Made by a program: the position numbers and the translations under genes
The notes under the pieces: generated by a model
Told to the model about the DNA's origin: nothing
The model's input: the letters and a program-made list of their open reading frames with translations, nothing else
Databases searched by the model: none
Shown here: in pieces, positions 30,469-42,189 of the stretch
Layout of the letters: every line of letters starts with the position of its first letter
How positions within the stretch are numbered: the stretch's first letter is position 1
NCBI GenBank assembly: GCA_013115125.1
Contig: JABANN010000012.1
Span: 1 to 64,000 of the forward strand
Source of the DNA: Perkinsus olseni
Lineage: Eukaryota; Perkinsozoa; Perkinsida
Length of the DNA: 64,000 nt
Direction: 5' to 3'

Positions 30469-31938
30469 CTACTTATATGCACAGAAGACGTGACACAACG
30501 CAGCCAGGCGGCGCAACCTCGGACTCGGGGGTCGAATTTGTTGATTCGGAAAAATCGAGCCGCGACAGAAAGACGAGAAGCCGATGCCGTCGAGGCGGCC
30601 AGACTTCCCGACTCCCCAAAATTTGTTTAAAGAACCTCCGAAATGCACAACCGCACCGTAGAGCCCTATCACGATCACCATGAGCCCAATCACGAAAAGC
30701 AATACGAGGAGAGGCACTTCCCACTTAGGGAAGGGATACTGGTGTTGCCTCTTTATCTTGACGTAGCACGCGATGGGGAACAAGATAGAATTCTGTGTCA
30801 CACAGATGGCGCCTATCAGGCTCACCAGACTGCTGACCTTGGGGACGACAATGGCTATGCATCCATCAAGAATGACGAGACAATTCCGACCAACAAGACA
30901 GGCGATCTTGGTGTGCGAGGCAGACCATTGCCTTCTCTCACCAACATTAGAGCACAGCACGTCGATCTGCTTTGCCGTAGGCGTGAACAGAACGAGGAAA
31001 TGTGGTAACATGACTACCAGTATCACAATATTGATGAGCCAACCGAAGACGTCAAGAGGCTGACCGGGTGGGGATATCGCGTCTACGATCGTATCGACTT
31101 CCGATAGAGATTGACCATACGCCGCGTAACCGAGCTCCATAACGGACATGTATACCAAGGGGATGAAGATCATCGCGGCAATCAAAGTTCTCGGGAAATC
31201 CATGGGTCTGATCATGTGGTAGCACACCGTGGGGCTCGTCACGGTGAAACTGAACACGAAGAAGTAGGTAGCCAAATTCGACAAAAAGTCGATAGCACCA
31301 CGAGGAATGACTGCGATTTCTTCAGGAATGCCATCAGTAAGCATTTTGTCGGCCGAAGCGGCAATTATAATGATGACCATGGCCGAAGCAGACGTGACAC
31401 CAACAGCCGCGACGAGACCAACGTCCTTGACCTCCTTGATCCACGAAAAAGGTATGCCGACAGCGGTCCAGATCAACACCCAGATACGCTTATCCAGAAC
31501 GCGAGTCATTGCGTGACTCGTAGACCCCATCAAAATCAACATCGCGCAACATACTGAAGCTAGAGAGACGTGGATGACGACTCCCGAGTAAATCGAAACA
31601 GCGGTACCGTAAGTGGCTCGAACTGCTTCCTCGTAGCACCTAACCACTTGATGTTCGCCATCAGCGGCAAGGTGTAGAGTTTTCCACAGGAGGATGTTGT
31701 TGTAGAAGGTGACGGCTGCCGCGAAGGCGAGGCCGATAAGACTGCCGAGCCACCCGGAGCGAGTGGCTGTACCCGGTAACGCCAGGATGCCGACGCCAAC
31801 ACAGCCCATAACAATAGTGCAAGCAGCTCTCATCCACCCTAGGCCGGTCGAAGCGTTCGACACATCAGCAGGAGTTGTCTTGATGTCGTCTGTCATATGG
31901 CAGCACGAGGAGAGGCCATACAGCTGCAACTCACGCAT
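30469..31938 (-). CDS. AAAP-family amino acid transporter (copy 2)
   Basis: One exon of 489 residues from ATG 31938 (M-R-E-L-Q-L-Y-G-L, same start as copy 1). The membrane part matches copy 1 closely, including the helix-1 G-V-G-I-L-A-L-P core. Differences cluster in the loop after helix 6 (K-M-L-T-D-G-I-P-E-E versus R-L-I-S-G-S-A-P-D-S) and in helices 3-4, so specificity may differ. After the last helix the stop used by copy 1 is absent. The frame runs about 55 residues further through a basic, Ser/Arg-rich tail, which may be genuine, an unspliced intron or recent 3' drift. About 1.5 kb separates the two copies. Confidence 0.88.
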   Translation of the reverse strand: MRELQLYGLSSCCHMTDDIKTTPADVSNASTGLGWMRAACTIVMGCVGVGILALPGTATRSGWLGSLIGLAFAAAVTFYNNILLWKTLHLAADGEHQVVRCYEEAVRATYGTAVSIYSGVVIHVSLASVCCAMLILMGSTSHAMTRVLDKRIWVLIWTAVGIPFSWIKEVKDVGLVAAVGVTSASAMVIIIIAASADKMLTDGIPEEIAVIPRGAIDFLSNLATYFFVFSFTVTSPTVCYHMIRPMDFPRTLIAAMIFIPLVYMSVMELGYAAYGQSLSEVDTIVDAISPPGQPLDVFGWLINIVILVVMLPHFLVLFTPTAKQIDVLCSNVGERRQWSASHTKIACLVGRNCLVILDGCIAIVVPKVSSLVSLIGAICVTQNSILFPIACYVKIKRQHQYPFPKWEVPLLVLLFVIGLMVIVIGLYGAVVHFGGSLNKFWGVGKSGRLDGIGFSSFCRGSIFPNQQIRPPSPRLRRLAALCHVFCAYK

Positions 31939-33450
31939 TTGAAACTCGAGGACGTGAGAAGCCCGCCGGGATACAAAGCACTAGCCTGGAACCTCCACCT
32001 GAGAGTTAGTGAATAGCGGTTCGATGAAAGGAGGCCCACTAGGTTTCAGCACGCCTGAATCCAGGCGGGAACATGACGGTGATAAGAGTTGCTAGTAGAG
32101 CCGTCCAGGTTCGGCGCGTCAATGTATATGCGTACACATACAAGTTGATCGATCTTCACGAGTTAGCTATTCTCGTAGTTGCCCCGGCATTCAGCTCGCC
32201 TCAGGGTGCATCCTCTTGTACATGCGTACGAACTCATGTATATGGGTGCAAGGTCTGGGGACCCTACAACAATTCATGGAAAACACCCGCTCTGGAATGA
32301 AGGGCTGCAGCGTCATAATATCGCGCAGCTACGGCGCTCCCATCGTGATCGGTTGAGATCCGTTCCCTCATTCGGAGCCGTCTGTCTATCGGTAGATCAG
32401 TTTATCAAGAGTGCCTCAAAACGTTGAGTAAACCTTCGTATGCCTTCATGCGCAGTCGGGGGTCCGACTCATAATGAACGGAACGGCACACTGCAGTTTT
32501 TCCGCAATGTTGCTCTTGCTGTTGTTGAAATGTTGCACCTTTTGAAGTTCCGCCGTGGACCCAAATGATCTGGGCCAAATCGCGACAGCGATTCCGGAGC
32601 GCGCGCTCTCAGCTTCGAGGAATCGAACACTTGCTCCGCCAAATTTGCAGGGACTGTAGTATAGGTGTACTTTTCCAAAGATAATCCTCGCCGCGGCATG
32701 GCGGGTATCGGTATATCGTCTGAAAGCTCGTCCTATCCACAGAGAATCTTTCGCCTCACGGAGCCCGACTATGGGTCACAACTATTGTCAACATGTAATT
32801 CGAGGAATGATACAGCAGACGCAGCTAACTTCATGCAGGTTTGCCAGGGATTATTAGCGGCTTGTCTTCAAGCCTTCAATCGATACTAATCCATATTGAT
32901 TCCATCGCCCATTCCACAGACCACTCGAGCCATGGACCTCGAGTAGCGTCAAACTACATCAAACACGATGATACCGTGATGGTCGCGGTACTCAGTACCA
33001 GAACGGGTCACCCCAACACTGCCAGTGTTGGTGTTACACTGGGTTAACCGACTCAGTACGAGCTAACACTTGCCAGACCTCTAGAACCGCGTCGTGTGGC
33101 GTTTGGCCCACTGCCACGTGTCACCATGGCTTAACGCTTGTACCGGGACACCAATGTAGAGCATCGTACCGATTGTTTCTACGCCAAGAATGATTCACAG
33201 AATACAACCGTACGTTGGCTGGTTGAAATTCAAATGCAGCTTCTCATCAAGCTGTCACCCTTAGGCATCCCGGCGTTATCCGGAGAATTCGCCCCCTCTC
33301 TGATCTGTGAAACTCTACTGCGTCTCAACTCGCTTATTTTTAGTCAAACGTACTGGAACAACAGTCAGACAGGGCAGCGGGCATCGAGTCGGGTGAAGCG
33401 ATACTCATCGAGCGCTACCCCCGGGAGCAGTGAATGGAGGCGCAACTCTT
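31939..33450. other. Spacer between transporter copy 2 and the coiled-coil gene
   Basis: No gene recognised. Several plus-strand frames of 70-80 codons have no coding features. Confidence 0.4.
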
Positions 33451-36400
33451 TTAGATTTCTGGATCTGTTCTCTGAATCTCTTCGCGGATATGAGCGTACT
33501 TGTCGGCAAGCGCATGCCCAGATGGATGTACCTGCAGACTGCAGGCTTCAGTCCATAGAGTCCGGAGACATAGCATGACCGCTCATGGAGGAACCCGTCG
33601 TCATAGTGAATCGTCCATTTTCTTAATAGAGGTGGTGCTACCAGCCGCGCTCAAGGAAACTCAGGTTAATACGAAAGCTTCCACAAGTCAACGGCCCAAG
33701 CGAGCACATAGGCTGCTCACACAGCATTTAGCAGGTCGATGATTTGTATCAGGTCACTTTGCCATCTGCTAGCATACCCAGCTACAGCTTGGCGCACGTT
33801 GCCTGCACGGAGAAGTGTTGCATCCGTGTCGCATTGGGTTTCCCGAGTGTCGTCTCAGGGTCGGACGACATAAGAACAGCCATCTCACTTTCGACATTGC
33901 TTTCCAAGCGGTCTCGCCACCGCTCCTCGCCAAAAGCATCAGTAACTCTTTCCATACGGTCGCGCATCCCATCCAGTTGCTTCTGTCTACGAACAATCGG
34001 ACCGGGCGGGTTTTGAATCCTCTGGAATCGTGTCAGGTTCCACATGAGCCGTCCCTGCCTACACTTTTCTCCAGTGCTCCTGCTGACTCTCGCGAAGCTG
34101 TTCTACCGAACGCACGCGCTCGGCATCGCATCTTTGCATCACCTGAGATTTGCATCCGATGGGCCCTGACAACTCGCCATGGTACGCCTCGATGATCGTA
34201 CATATTCTTTGAGATCCTCAACCTCCTGTCTAAGCTCTACTGCATCCTGTTTGCATGCGTCATATTGACTGTCGACCTGAAACGGCAGACTTCTCATTCC
34301 AGAGCTGTGTTAGGGCTAGGGCCAACGCACCGCAAGTACCCTTCAACAAAACATACCTTTTTCGATCTCGATTCTATGGCTCCTTCGATCCGTTGCAAGG
34401 CTCTCTGTAGCGAGCGAGCCATGCGAACCTCCGATTTGGAGCTGAGCGACGTTATCTGCGAACGAGGAGCAACCGTGAGCTGCTTTTGACTCACGGAGGT
34501 GAACTCCACCGTCATACGGAAAATTCACGCTCGATGGGTTCGTGTGCAGCGCGCTCTCGACCAATACTTGCCATTGCGGCTGAACCTATTCATTTCAGCC
34601 CCAAGGCTTAACTCTCGTTTGAGTTCGGTGCGCTCCACTTCCGTCTCCTTCAGTACAGTTGCGCACCTGATAGAAGTCCTCCTCGCCTTGCACTCAGCGA
34701 TCGCCGTAGCGCCTTTAGCGCTTGCATCAGAAGGCAGGCGCAGACCAGATGCGGTAATCACTCCGGAGACCCCGTGCTCGGCCTCCTATCACCTCTCCTC
34801 AAGGCTCGAGCACTGCGCATTTAAGGTGCTGATTTGATCAGCGAGACACTGGTGGACCGACTTAATCTCGGAAGTTAGCTCATCGGTGCGAGTAGCGCTA
34901 ACAGGGGAGTAGCAGTCAGAACGGCTACCACAGAGACCACGCGTGGACGACAGGGAAGTTCCGAGGACCTCTTCGAGATCTCGGCCTGGATCAATGTAGT
35001 CAAGTCTGCCTCTACCCTTCGAGCCTCTCCTTCGGTCTTATCTAAAAATGGCATTGCCGTAAATCATAGCTCAAACCACCAGTGGCCATTACGTTCGACC
35101 TCTTCCACTTTCGTACGTACCGTGTCCACCAACTCATAAAGAGGTGATCGTAACTGCCAATGGATATAGCTATTATACCTAATCCTGCTGACTGCTAACT
35201 CGGCTTCCCAGCTCACCCGCTGTACCGAGCTCGATAACTTTTCCTGAATGTGCTTTGAATGCTCATCCAGGCGAGCGCCCCACTTCCTTTCGACCTGAGC
35301 AAGGACCACTAGCTCCTAATGCCGTTCACGTTAATTAGCCAAAGTACTTCAATCACTGTCTCGTCCGTCTTCTTAGCTCGGCTCTTGAGCGCTGATACCT
35401 GACAACCCGGAATCTACGAGTCGAAATGTTGGGTTTCGACGGTGCAAGCGAGATACTCGAAAGCCTTCACGCATGAAGGCGGGCATGTGGGGTACTTGAA
35501 TTGCCGTATCTTTCTGCAGCTTCTCGAGCTCCATCAGTCTCCGTTCTACTGCTCGGTGTGACCCATCACGCTCTTCTAAAATAGTAAATAAGAAGCTGGT
35601 AGGTCTACCGAGCCCGTCCGTGGACTGCTATCAGAGAAGCTCACCATCCTGCACCCCACGAGTCTGTAAAAGTGCATCGATGCCCTCCTGCACACCTCTA
35701 GCCAGCTCCGCCATGCGTGAAATTGATCTAGAGAAGAAGTGATAGGAGATGGTCGTACCTCGTGCCCGGCTTCAGGCTTTAGGGTAACTTTTCGGTTCGT
35801 AGTAGTGCACCATCACGACAACCATCACGCAAACGCGTCACCTGTCTGTGATTTCCTGAGCGCGCGATGTCGCCTCTTCCACCCGCATCCGAACCCGATC
35901 CTCCAACCCCTCTATATCTGCCTACGGCACAGAATAGACTATAAGAGTTAATTGAAACTAGGGCACAGGATTGGGTGATGAGCGGTCCCACCCGATTGAA
36001 CATCCTCAGCTGTCGCCGCTACTGTCGCTAGCCTCGAATCAATAGTAGAAGTCGCTCTACCTGAAATCACTCTGGGCCATGAGTCTCCTTCCGCTGCTCT
36101 CGGACCATGGAGATTCTCTTTGTCAGACTTACTGGCGGATCGGCACAAGTCACTGCATTTGGTCACCTTCTCAGACAGGTCATTGAAGCAAGCGCCTGAA
36201 GGAGCGGCAGAGGCTCTGTCTCAATCCAATGCTGTGTTCCTTGTCAACGGCGGGAGCCAAGAATGGCGACTGCTCCCCGTACCAAGTTGACCAACACCAG
36301 TGCTCAATCGAAAGCGAGCATCACTTTGAATTAAACATGACATGTTCGCCATAGGGCTTACTATGTTTCTGATCCAGGTTATGTATTATTTTCTCAAGGC

Positions 36401-36629
36401 GCGCGAGCCTAGCGTCGAACTCCTCTCGCAGAAGACTCGAGTTGCTGTCGAGCACCTGGCTATCGAGAAGTCGGTGACCATCGGTCGTGAGCAGTCCTGC
36501 CTCGATGAAGTGCGCGGACAGGGCTGAGCTTGGACCAACCCTTGGTGATTGATAGAGGCTGCCATTCGTTGCTACTGCTTGACGAAGACTGTTGCTGATC
36601 CCGGAAGGTGGCGGTGAGGGAGAAGACAT
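33451..36629 (-). CDS. Multi-exon coiled-coil protein
   Basis: ATG 36629 (M-S-S-P-S-P-P-P-S-G) starts a Ser/Pro-rich head, then a heptad-bearing segment (F-D-A-R-L-A-R-L-E-K-I-I-H-N-L). Short exons of 40-110 nt follow, separated by GT-AG introns of about 45-70 nt. Phases match for the first three exons (donor at 36352, acceptor at 36193, next donor at 36135). Later charged helical exons include E-G-L-E-D-R-V-R-M-R-V-E-E-A, V-E-R-R-L-M-E-L-E-K-L and V-E-R-K-W-G-A-R-L-D-E-H-S-K-H-I. The last reads L-A-D-K-Y-A-H-I-R-E-E-I-Q and stops at TAA 33451. Overall a long coiled coil, possibly of the SF-assemblin or basal-body kind. That identity is a guess; the middle exons (33.8-35.7 kb) were only partly placed. 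Confidence 0.6.
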
Positions 36630-37096
36630 TGGCCGTTGAAGATGCCTTATGAGCAATTCATGTTGGACTCATACCGCAAGAACCAGTCATGCAGCGATGG
36701 CGCCTTTGAATTCCAATTCAGTCGCATCACACTGAGAGGGAAGCGGAGGTATACCGTGTCTTACGGGTTGCTCTATCGTGTGGCGAAGGACCGCTAGTGT
36801 CCATGGAGCCTTTTCCCGTACACGAGCAACGCTCGTCTTGCGCATGACCGTGGTGACCATTTCGAAACCGATGAACAACAAACGCGGGGATGACGTCGAA
36901 GTTGCTTTGCCATAAGATCAGAATATAACGTCGCCGCACACATTCTTGGTTAACCTCAAGCCTTGAAGCTCAAGATTTTGTCGTGAGACTCATGCTGCTT
37001 GATCAAAGACTGTCATGTTCCTGTTAACAGCGGCAGTTTCCTTCCCCTCAAGTAATTGACTAACATCATTGAGAAGAGAGAACCGAGTGAAACATC

Positions 37097-38312
37097 TCAC
37101 GCCACCTCAGCTGTGGACGGAGTGCCTTCCTCCATCCACCACCACATGAAATCCATGCCGAGGAACAAGTCCTGACCAGCTCGAATCTCGTTCACTCGAC
37201 GGACCACACCCGGCCACTTATCCGAGAAGTCATGACCGCTCATGATGCCGCCTGGACGAACGACAGAAATCAGTTGACTGGAGCTCATTCAGATACCAGG
37301 GGAGGTGTGGAGAAAGGAAGACAGACGACGACGCTCACCGGGCCTGAGCTTGGGCAGCCATAAGTCGATGTCCTCTCGCACGCAGTCGTACTCGTGGCAA
37401 CCATCAATGAAGATCTGACAAGCACAAGAACGCAACCCATCGGAAGGTGGGCTTAAGAAAGACGAGAGCCCTACCAAATCGATGCTCTCGTCGGGTATCA
37501 CTCTACTAGCCTCCTTGCTTGTAGTGGCCCAGAGCTTAGCCCGTTCGCCATACATGCTGTACCGCTCCTTCGTCTGCTCGTACACCATGACCGGATCAAG
37601 ATGCGCCAACTCCGGAGGGAAGGTGCCTGATCGGGGGCGGCTCCACTCTCCACCCAGCCGCTTCGTACCGTCGTCGCCGTAGTACGGGTCGATGCCGATG
37701 AGCGTCACATTGGGCAGAGCGCCGAGGACGAAGTCGCTGAAATGACCAGAGAAGACGCCGATCTCGACGACGGCAAGATTGGGGCCTCGGTGGACTGCCA
37801 TCTCCTCCAGTAGCGATATCGCCTGAGTACGTTTCGAATGGTGCAGCAACTGTTGAGAATGCATACAGTATCCCAGCGCATGCCTAGGTCCCGTCTGAAG
37901 TGATAGAAGGGCAGATCCTGGGACAGGTTCCTCGCCATGTCAGCGCTGTGCATCCACAAGAAGTGATTGGTGGACCACACCATATGCCGCACGTGGTCCG
38001 CTGTGTCTCGCGTAATCCTCTCCGTGTCCGATATAACCTTGAGGCAACATAGACGACGATTAAAAACAACGCTGTAGAGATTCGGGCATGTATCGCAGAA
38101 TCCATCCGGACGGGGTTGGCATAGCTCATCGTCGACGGCCCATCCAAGCCGGTGACGAAGTTATAATGACAACTCACTCTGTATGGGTCGGGGTTCAACG
38201 CCCCAATGTAGCCCTCGAAGCCCTCTCTCAGGCCGTTTATGTACATACCCATCGGAGTCGATCCATACCCTTCGAAAAGGCGGAGCGCCGGAGTGGCTAC
38301 CTCATTTCGCAA
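37097..38312 (-). CDS. Class I SAM-dependent methyltransferase (Methyltransf_24-like)
   Basis: About five exons. N-terminal segments include L-R-L-F-E-G-Y-G-S-T-P-M-G-M-Y and M-V-W-S-T-N-H-F-L-W-M-H. The Rossmann core has motif I A-V-V-E-I-G-V-F-S-G-H-F-S-D-F, then I-G-I-D-P-Y-Y-G-D-D-G, then a D-C-V-R-E-D-I-D-L-W-L-P-K-L-R-P-G-G strand after F-I-D-G-C-H-E-Y. It ends M-W-W-W-M-E-E-G-T before TGA 37097. Introns at about 37476-37414 and 37340-37251 are in phase. The intron between the N-terminal part and the core is only 17 nt (37850-37866). This family methylates small molecules or sugars; the substrate is unknown. No ATG was found at the 5' end; the start may lie in an upstream exon near 38.38 kb. 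Confidence 0.7.
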
Positions 38313-38420
38313 CCTGTGACCGAAGACTGTGGAAGTTGTCCGAGCATATGAGAGGCATCTTATTCATATGGTACTGATCGCCTTGACTGATGTGCTAGTC
38401 TCAATCGCTCCAGCACTAGC

Positions 38421-38836
38421 TCACTCAGCAAAGTTGGGGCACTCCAATGTCTCCGACCCCTCACTATCGTCAAGGCACTCACTGACGTAGCTATAGCCCG
38501 CAGTGAGTGTACGCATGGACAGCTCATTGAGGAGCTCACAGGCTACCATTGGGACTCCACCAAAGGTGCCTGATACCAACCATCAACGACCTTCAAACCG
38601 CCAAGCTACTCTGGTCGCCTCTACGATCCAGGGCAAGCTCGCTTCTTACGGCACGTGATCTGCGTCTCGTTAACGTACTCGAAACTCTCCTTGAGCAGGG
38701 GTGATGCCAGTAGCTCGGACACACGATCAACACAGTTAGCGAGCTTTTCTCCGGAACATATGTTCCGAAAGGATCTGCCAAGCGCTAAGACCCCGAGGGC
38801 TGAAGCTATCAAGAAGCAGCGGTTGATGGCGAGCAT
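38421..38836 (-). CDS. Small secreted Cys-rich protein
   Basis: Two exons (38836-38650, 38569-38421) join in phase at a 79-nt GT-AG intron to give 111 residues. The ATG at 38836 opens a signal peptide (F-L-I-A-S-A-L-G-V-L-A-L-G). The mature part has six cysteines, one N-x-T site, and acidic residues near the C-terminus (D-D-S-E-G-S-E). No transmembrane helix follows. Family not recognised; probably secreted or in a vesicle. Confidence 0.6.
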
Positions 38837-39295
38837 CAGTGGGGTGAACTAAAGTTAAGACTTTCGTCGGACGCGTTCTGGGCAGGACATCGCCTCAGTG
38901 GTCATTCGAAGAGACTCTCCCTTCCAGAGGGACAGCGAAATAGCAGGGCGATAGGCAGCTCAGCCGATATTTAGAGAGACTACTGATCACTTGATAATGA
39001 AGCCTAAAGCGGAAAAATGCCACTCTCCTGTGTGGCTGTAGGATGGGCCGCGAGAAGATGAGGATTCTATCATCTTCGAGCTGAGCCGAGCCGGGTCGGA
39101 CCACGAGTCTGGAGCAGGCCGATATCCACAATGGTGAATCAGAGCGCGCCAGGATCGTATTCGACTTTCTTTGGTCACAATAATCAAGGAATCGGCAACC
39201 GTGATTGCGGCTCTTGCCTTGCGAAAACAAGAGAACTGCCCTCAGGGAGGACGCCAAACGCATTGACAACTCTGGAGCGAACCGCGGAAACAGGT

Positions 39296-41901
39296 TCATG
39301 ATGAAGGGAATCCGTCTTTGACGTCGACGCCCACTGCCTCACTGACGTGACTGTAACCGTCTCTCCGCAGCAACTCGGCCAGACCATGATTGATGTCTCG
39401 GAAAATCCAGGGCCCTTCATATATCATACCGGTATAGACCTGTAAGGCACTACAGCCGTCGGGCGTGGCATCAGCATGCCCGTCGATTCGGTTCATCGGA
39501 GAATCATCACTGCTTGGAGTTTATTATTAATCCGTGATTAGCGACGTCGTGAGCAGAGAAGATCAGAGGGTCGCATAAACCCGGGGTGTCACTAGGTGAG
39601 CGCTCCAGCGAAGCAGTACAGCATTCGTAGTCTCGATCGGAAATTTCATTCTAGACGTCACAAGCTAGTCTTGCCTGGACAAGAGAGGCTCCACTCCGTA
39701 TCAGGCGGTAGGCGTCTTCGGCTGTGAAGACTCCTCCGCAGCCAATGATGGGAATCTGATCACAACGGATGAGCGCCAGCTGACCTGTGCGGAAGCCTAC
39801 TTTCCCTTCGGTCACTCTGTAAACATGTCGCACAAGATTGATTGCTCGTTGCCGTACAGGCTTACCACTAATGCCGCCCTTCTCGCGATGGTGAACGTCT
39901 CCCATTGTCCTGGGAGTGAGTGTGGCGCTACAGACCCGACAAAGAGTCTCCGAAGCTCAGGCGGCCCACCTGTCCAAGCCAAGGTCCTCTGCTCGGTCAG
40001 AAACAGTGTTGACCATCACGAAACCGTCGACACCAAGCTCCACCGCTTTCCTCACCATTGCGGAGACCCCTTCGTAATACCTGCCGCCGGCAAGTCACGA
40101 TGTCGCCACCAACGACCAGCGAAAACACAGCAGCGACCTAGCCTTTCCCAGACGGTTCGACTGGCAGTATGAGCAGCAAGCGCAACGGTGAGACGGCGCC
40201 ACTCGGACAACAGAAGGGTTATGCGTAGTGGGTTAGACGACCTCACTTCTCATCGGCTGCAGCAGGAGGAGGACTCAGCTTCACCAACACGGCCTTATCC
40301 GGGAAGTTATCCCGCCTCCAATTGAGAAGAGCTCGGAGGAGTTTATCGAGGGCCTACCACGCAAAAAAGTGTCCTGAGTTATTCTGCACCTCCCACCTCG
40401 GGATCTTCGAACGTCTTCCCTTCTGCAGTGTTGGGGCAGCTGATATTAACATTGATGTACGCTGCGTATGGGGCCACCTCGTCGAAGGTGGCCAACATGT
40501 CCGCCACGGCTGCATCATCCTCGATGCTTGGAGCTGAGAGCAGCTAATATATGGGTATGGGAAGTAGTAGCAGCAGCCACAGTTTCAGTAGGGATCGCTC
40601 GGAGGGCGACCCTGCTTGCCGTCGCTCACACGGAGTCTTGGTGATGTTCACTCCAATCGGTGGCGTGTGTCTTCTGCCGCTCAACAAGGCGGTCATACTT
40701 TGTAGTTTGCCACGCAAGGACTCCGCTCCTCTGAAGCGAGAGCAGAGCTAGCCACTGATTTCCCTTCATATAAGCCCCGATACGAGCATTCTCCAAGAGC
40801 CCTGCGAACTTCATTGAATGATTCTAAGTCTAAGAGATGACCAAAACGGCGAAACGCCTTCACAAAGAAGAGTCTGGGGGCTACTGAGGTTCACAGCGCG
40901 AGTGGGTAGTCCTCATCGGCCTCCCCACTTCGAGTAAAAACACAACGGGACGAGGAATGCCTCCCAACCAAGACCGCACCTGTTGTTTAAGCCCATGCGA
41001 TTTATCACCGCGCCATCTCGAGGTAGTCGGAACAGCCGAGGGCGCGGATTGCCAGGCCAGGCCTCCTTCGAGACAGACCCGACCTAAAGTACCAGTATGA
41101 CCGACCATTCTGCGCTAACCACCCCCAGAGATCACCTCGGCGAAGCCGTTCCCGAGTACTGCGGAGGTGAAGAGATGTAGCAGCTCTCCATTCTTGTCAA
41201 AACCAGCTGCCACTCCCTAAGAGAGCCTCAGCCCATCACCATTCACTACAGCCTGGTAGTACCACAGGTCGAGGGAACTCGACACCGAAGAGGGTTTGCT
41301 TCAGGGGATCCACACCTTGCAATGCTGCGTAGGCCGGCCTTCGAGTGTCGCCATCGAGAAGAATAGCAGCGAGTCGATCCATCACACGCTTCCGATAGGC
41401 CTGGCATGAGATCCACTTGGGCGCACACACAGAACGACTACACTGTACTCTCTACGATGAGCTATGCGGCCCAAGCAACGGCGACATCATCCCGTACCCG
41501 CGGCCAAACAAGGATACCCGAAATAAGTTCTCAGCCAGACTATCCTTATTACATCGAAACAATTCCAATAGCGGTGGAAAAAGAACGCCAGTTTCCCGTA
41601 GACAGCTCCGCTCGTGATAGCCATTCGGTGTGCCACCTCAGGGTCACTAGCTGTCAAGGGAAAGAGGACAGGCCTGAACCTTGATGCTCAGAGACGGTAA
41701 ATCCGCCGCCCTGGACTACGCTATGAGGCCCTTGTAGAAGCGCGTCCCCCAGCACACTGCTGCTGCCGGTGCTGCATCAGCGTGATGCATCTCGCGAAGT
41801 ACTCCCGCCTCCCGAACCGCCAGGATGTAGTATGCTACTGCCCCCGAGACGGCCGTGACTCCTACCGTGTTACGTAGTCTACGGACGGTGTAGAAGGTCA
41901 T
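39296..41901 (-). CDS. DHODH: Dihydroorotate dehydrogenase, class 2 (mitochondrial)
   Basis: About ten short exons from ATG 41901 to TGA 39296. In order: a membrane anchor ([15 protein letters not shown]), [74 protein letters not shown] (the FMN/substrate region with the catalytic Ser-class loop), [26 protein letters not shown] and [10 protein letters not shown]. It oxidises dihydroorotate in pyrimidine synthesis and passes electrons to ubiquinone at the inner mitochondrial membrane. The Ser of class 2 enzymes is present as N-I-S-C. One intron (39674-39440) uses a GC donor. Confidence 0.9.
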
Positions 41902-42189
41902 GACTGTGATAGGAACCGTCCTGCATCAACGGCTAGGCTCCTTCAGCCAGAATGACTCAGGCCGATAGACGACCGTCTTACACAAACGCATGATGAACCT
42001 CACACGCTCCCTCCCCCTTACTCCAGTCACTAACTCAGATCACAGCACCGCACCCGAATGACAACCACACTATGCACGCCGTCTTGGTCCACTGAAATGA
42101 TGAAAAGCTATCAGTCGCGGCAGAGAACAGCAGCATAGGTTGGCCTTGGCGAAGGGACCAAGTGGTCTACTAATGAAGGCATAAAACCG

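Noticed and set aside
30469-30724. Alternative minus-strand frame at the end of transporter copy 2
   Set aside because: Out of frame with the transporter and absent from copy 1.
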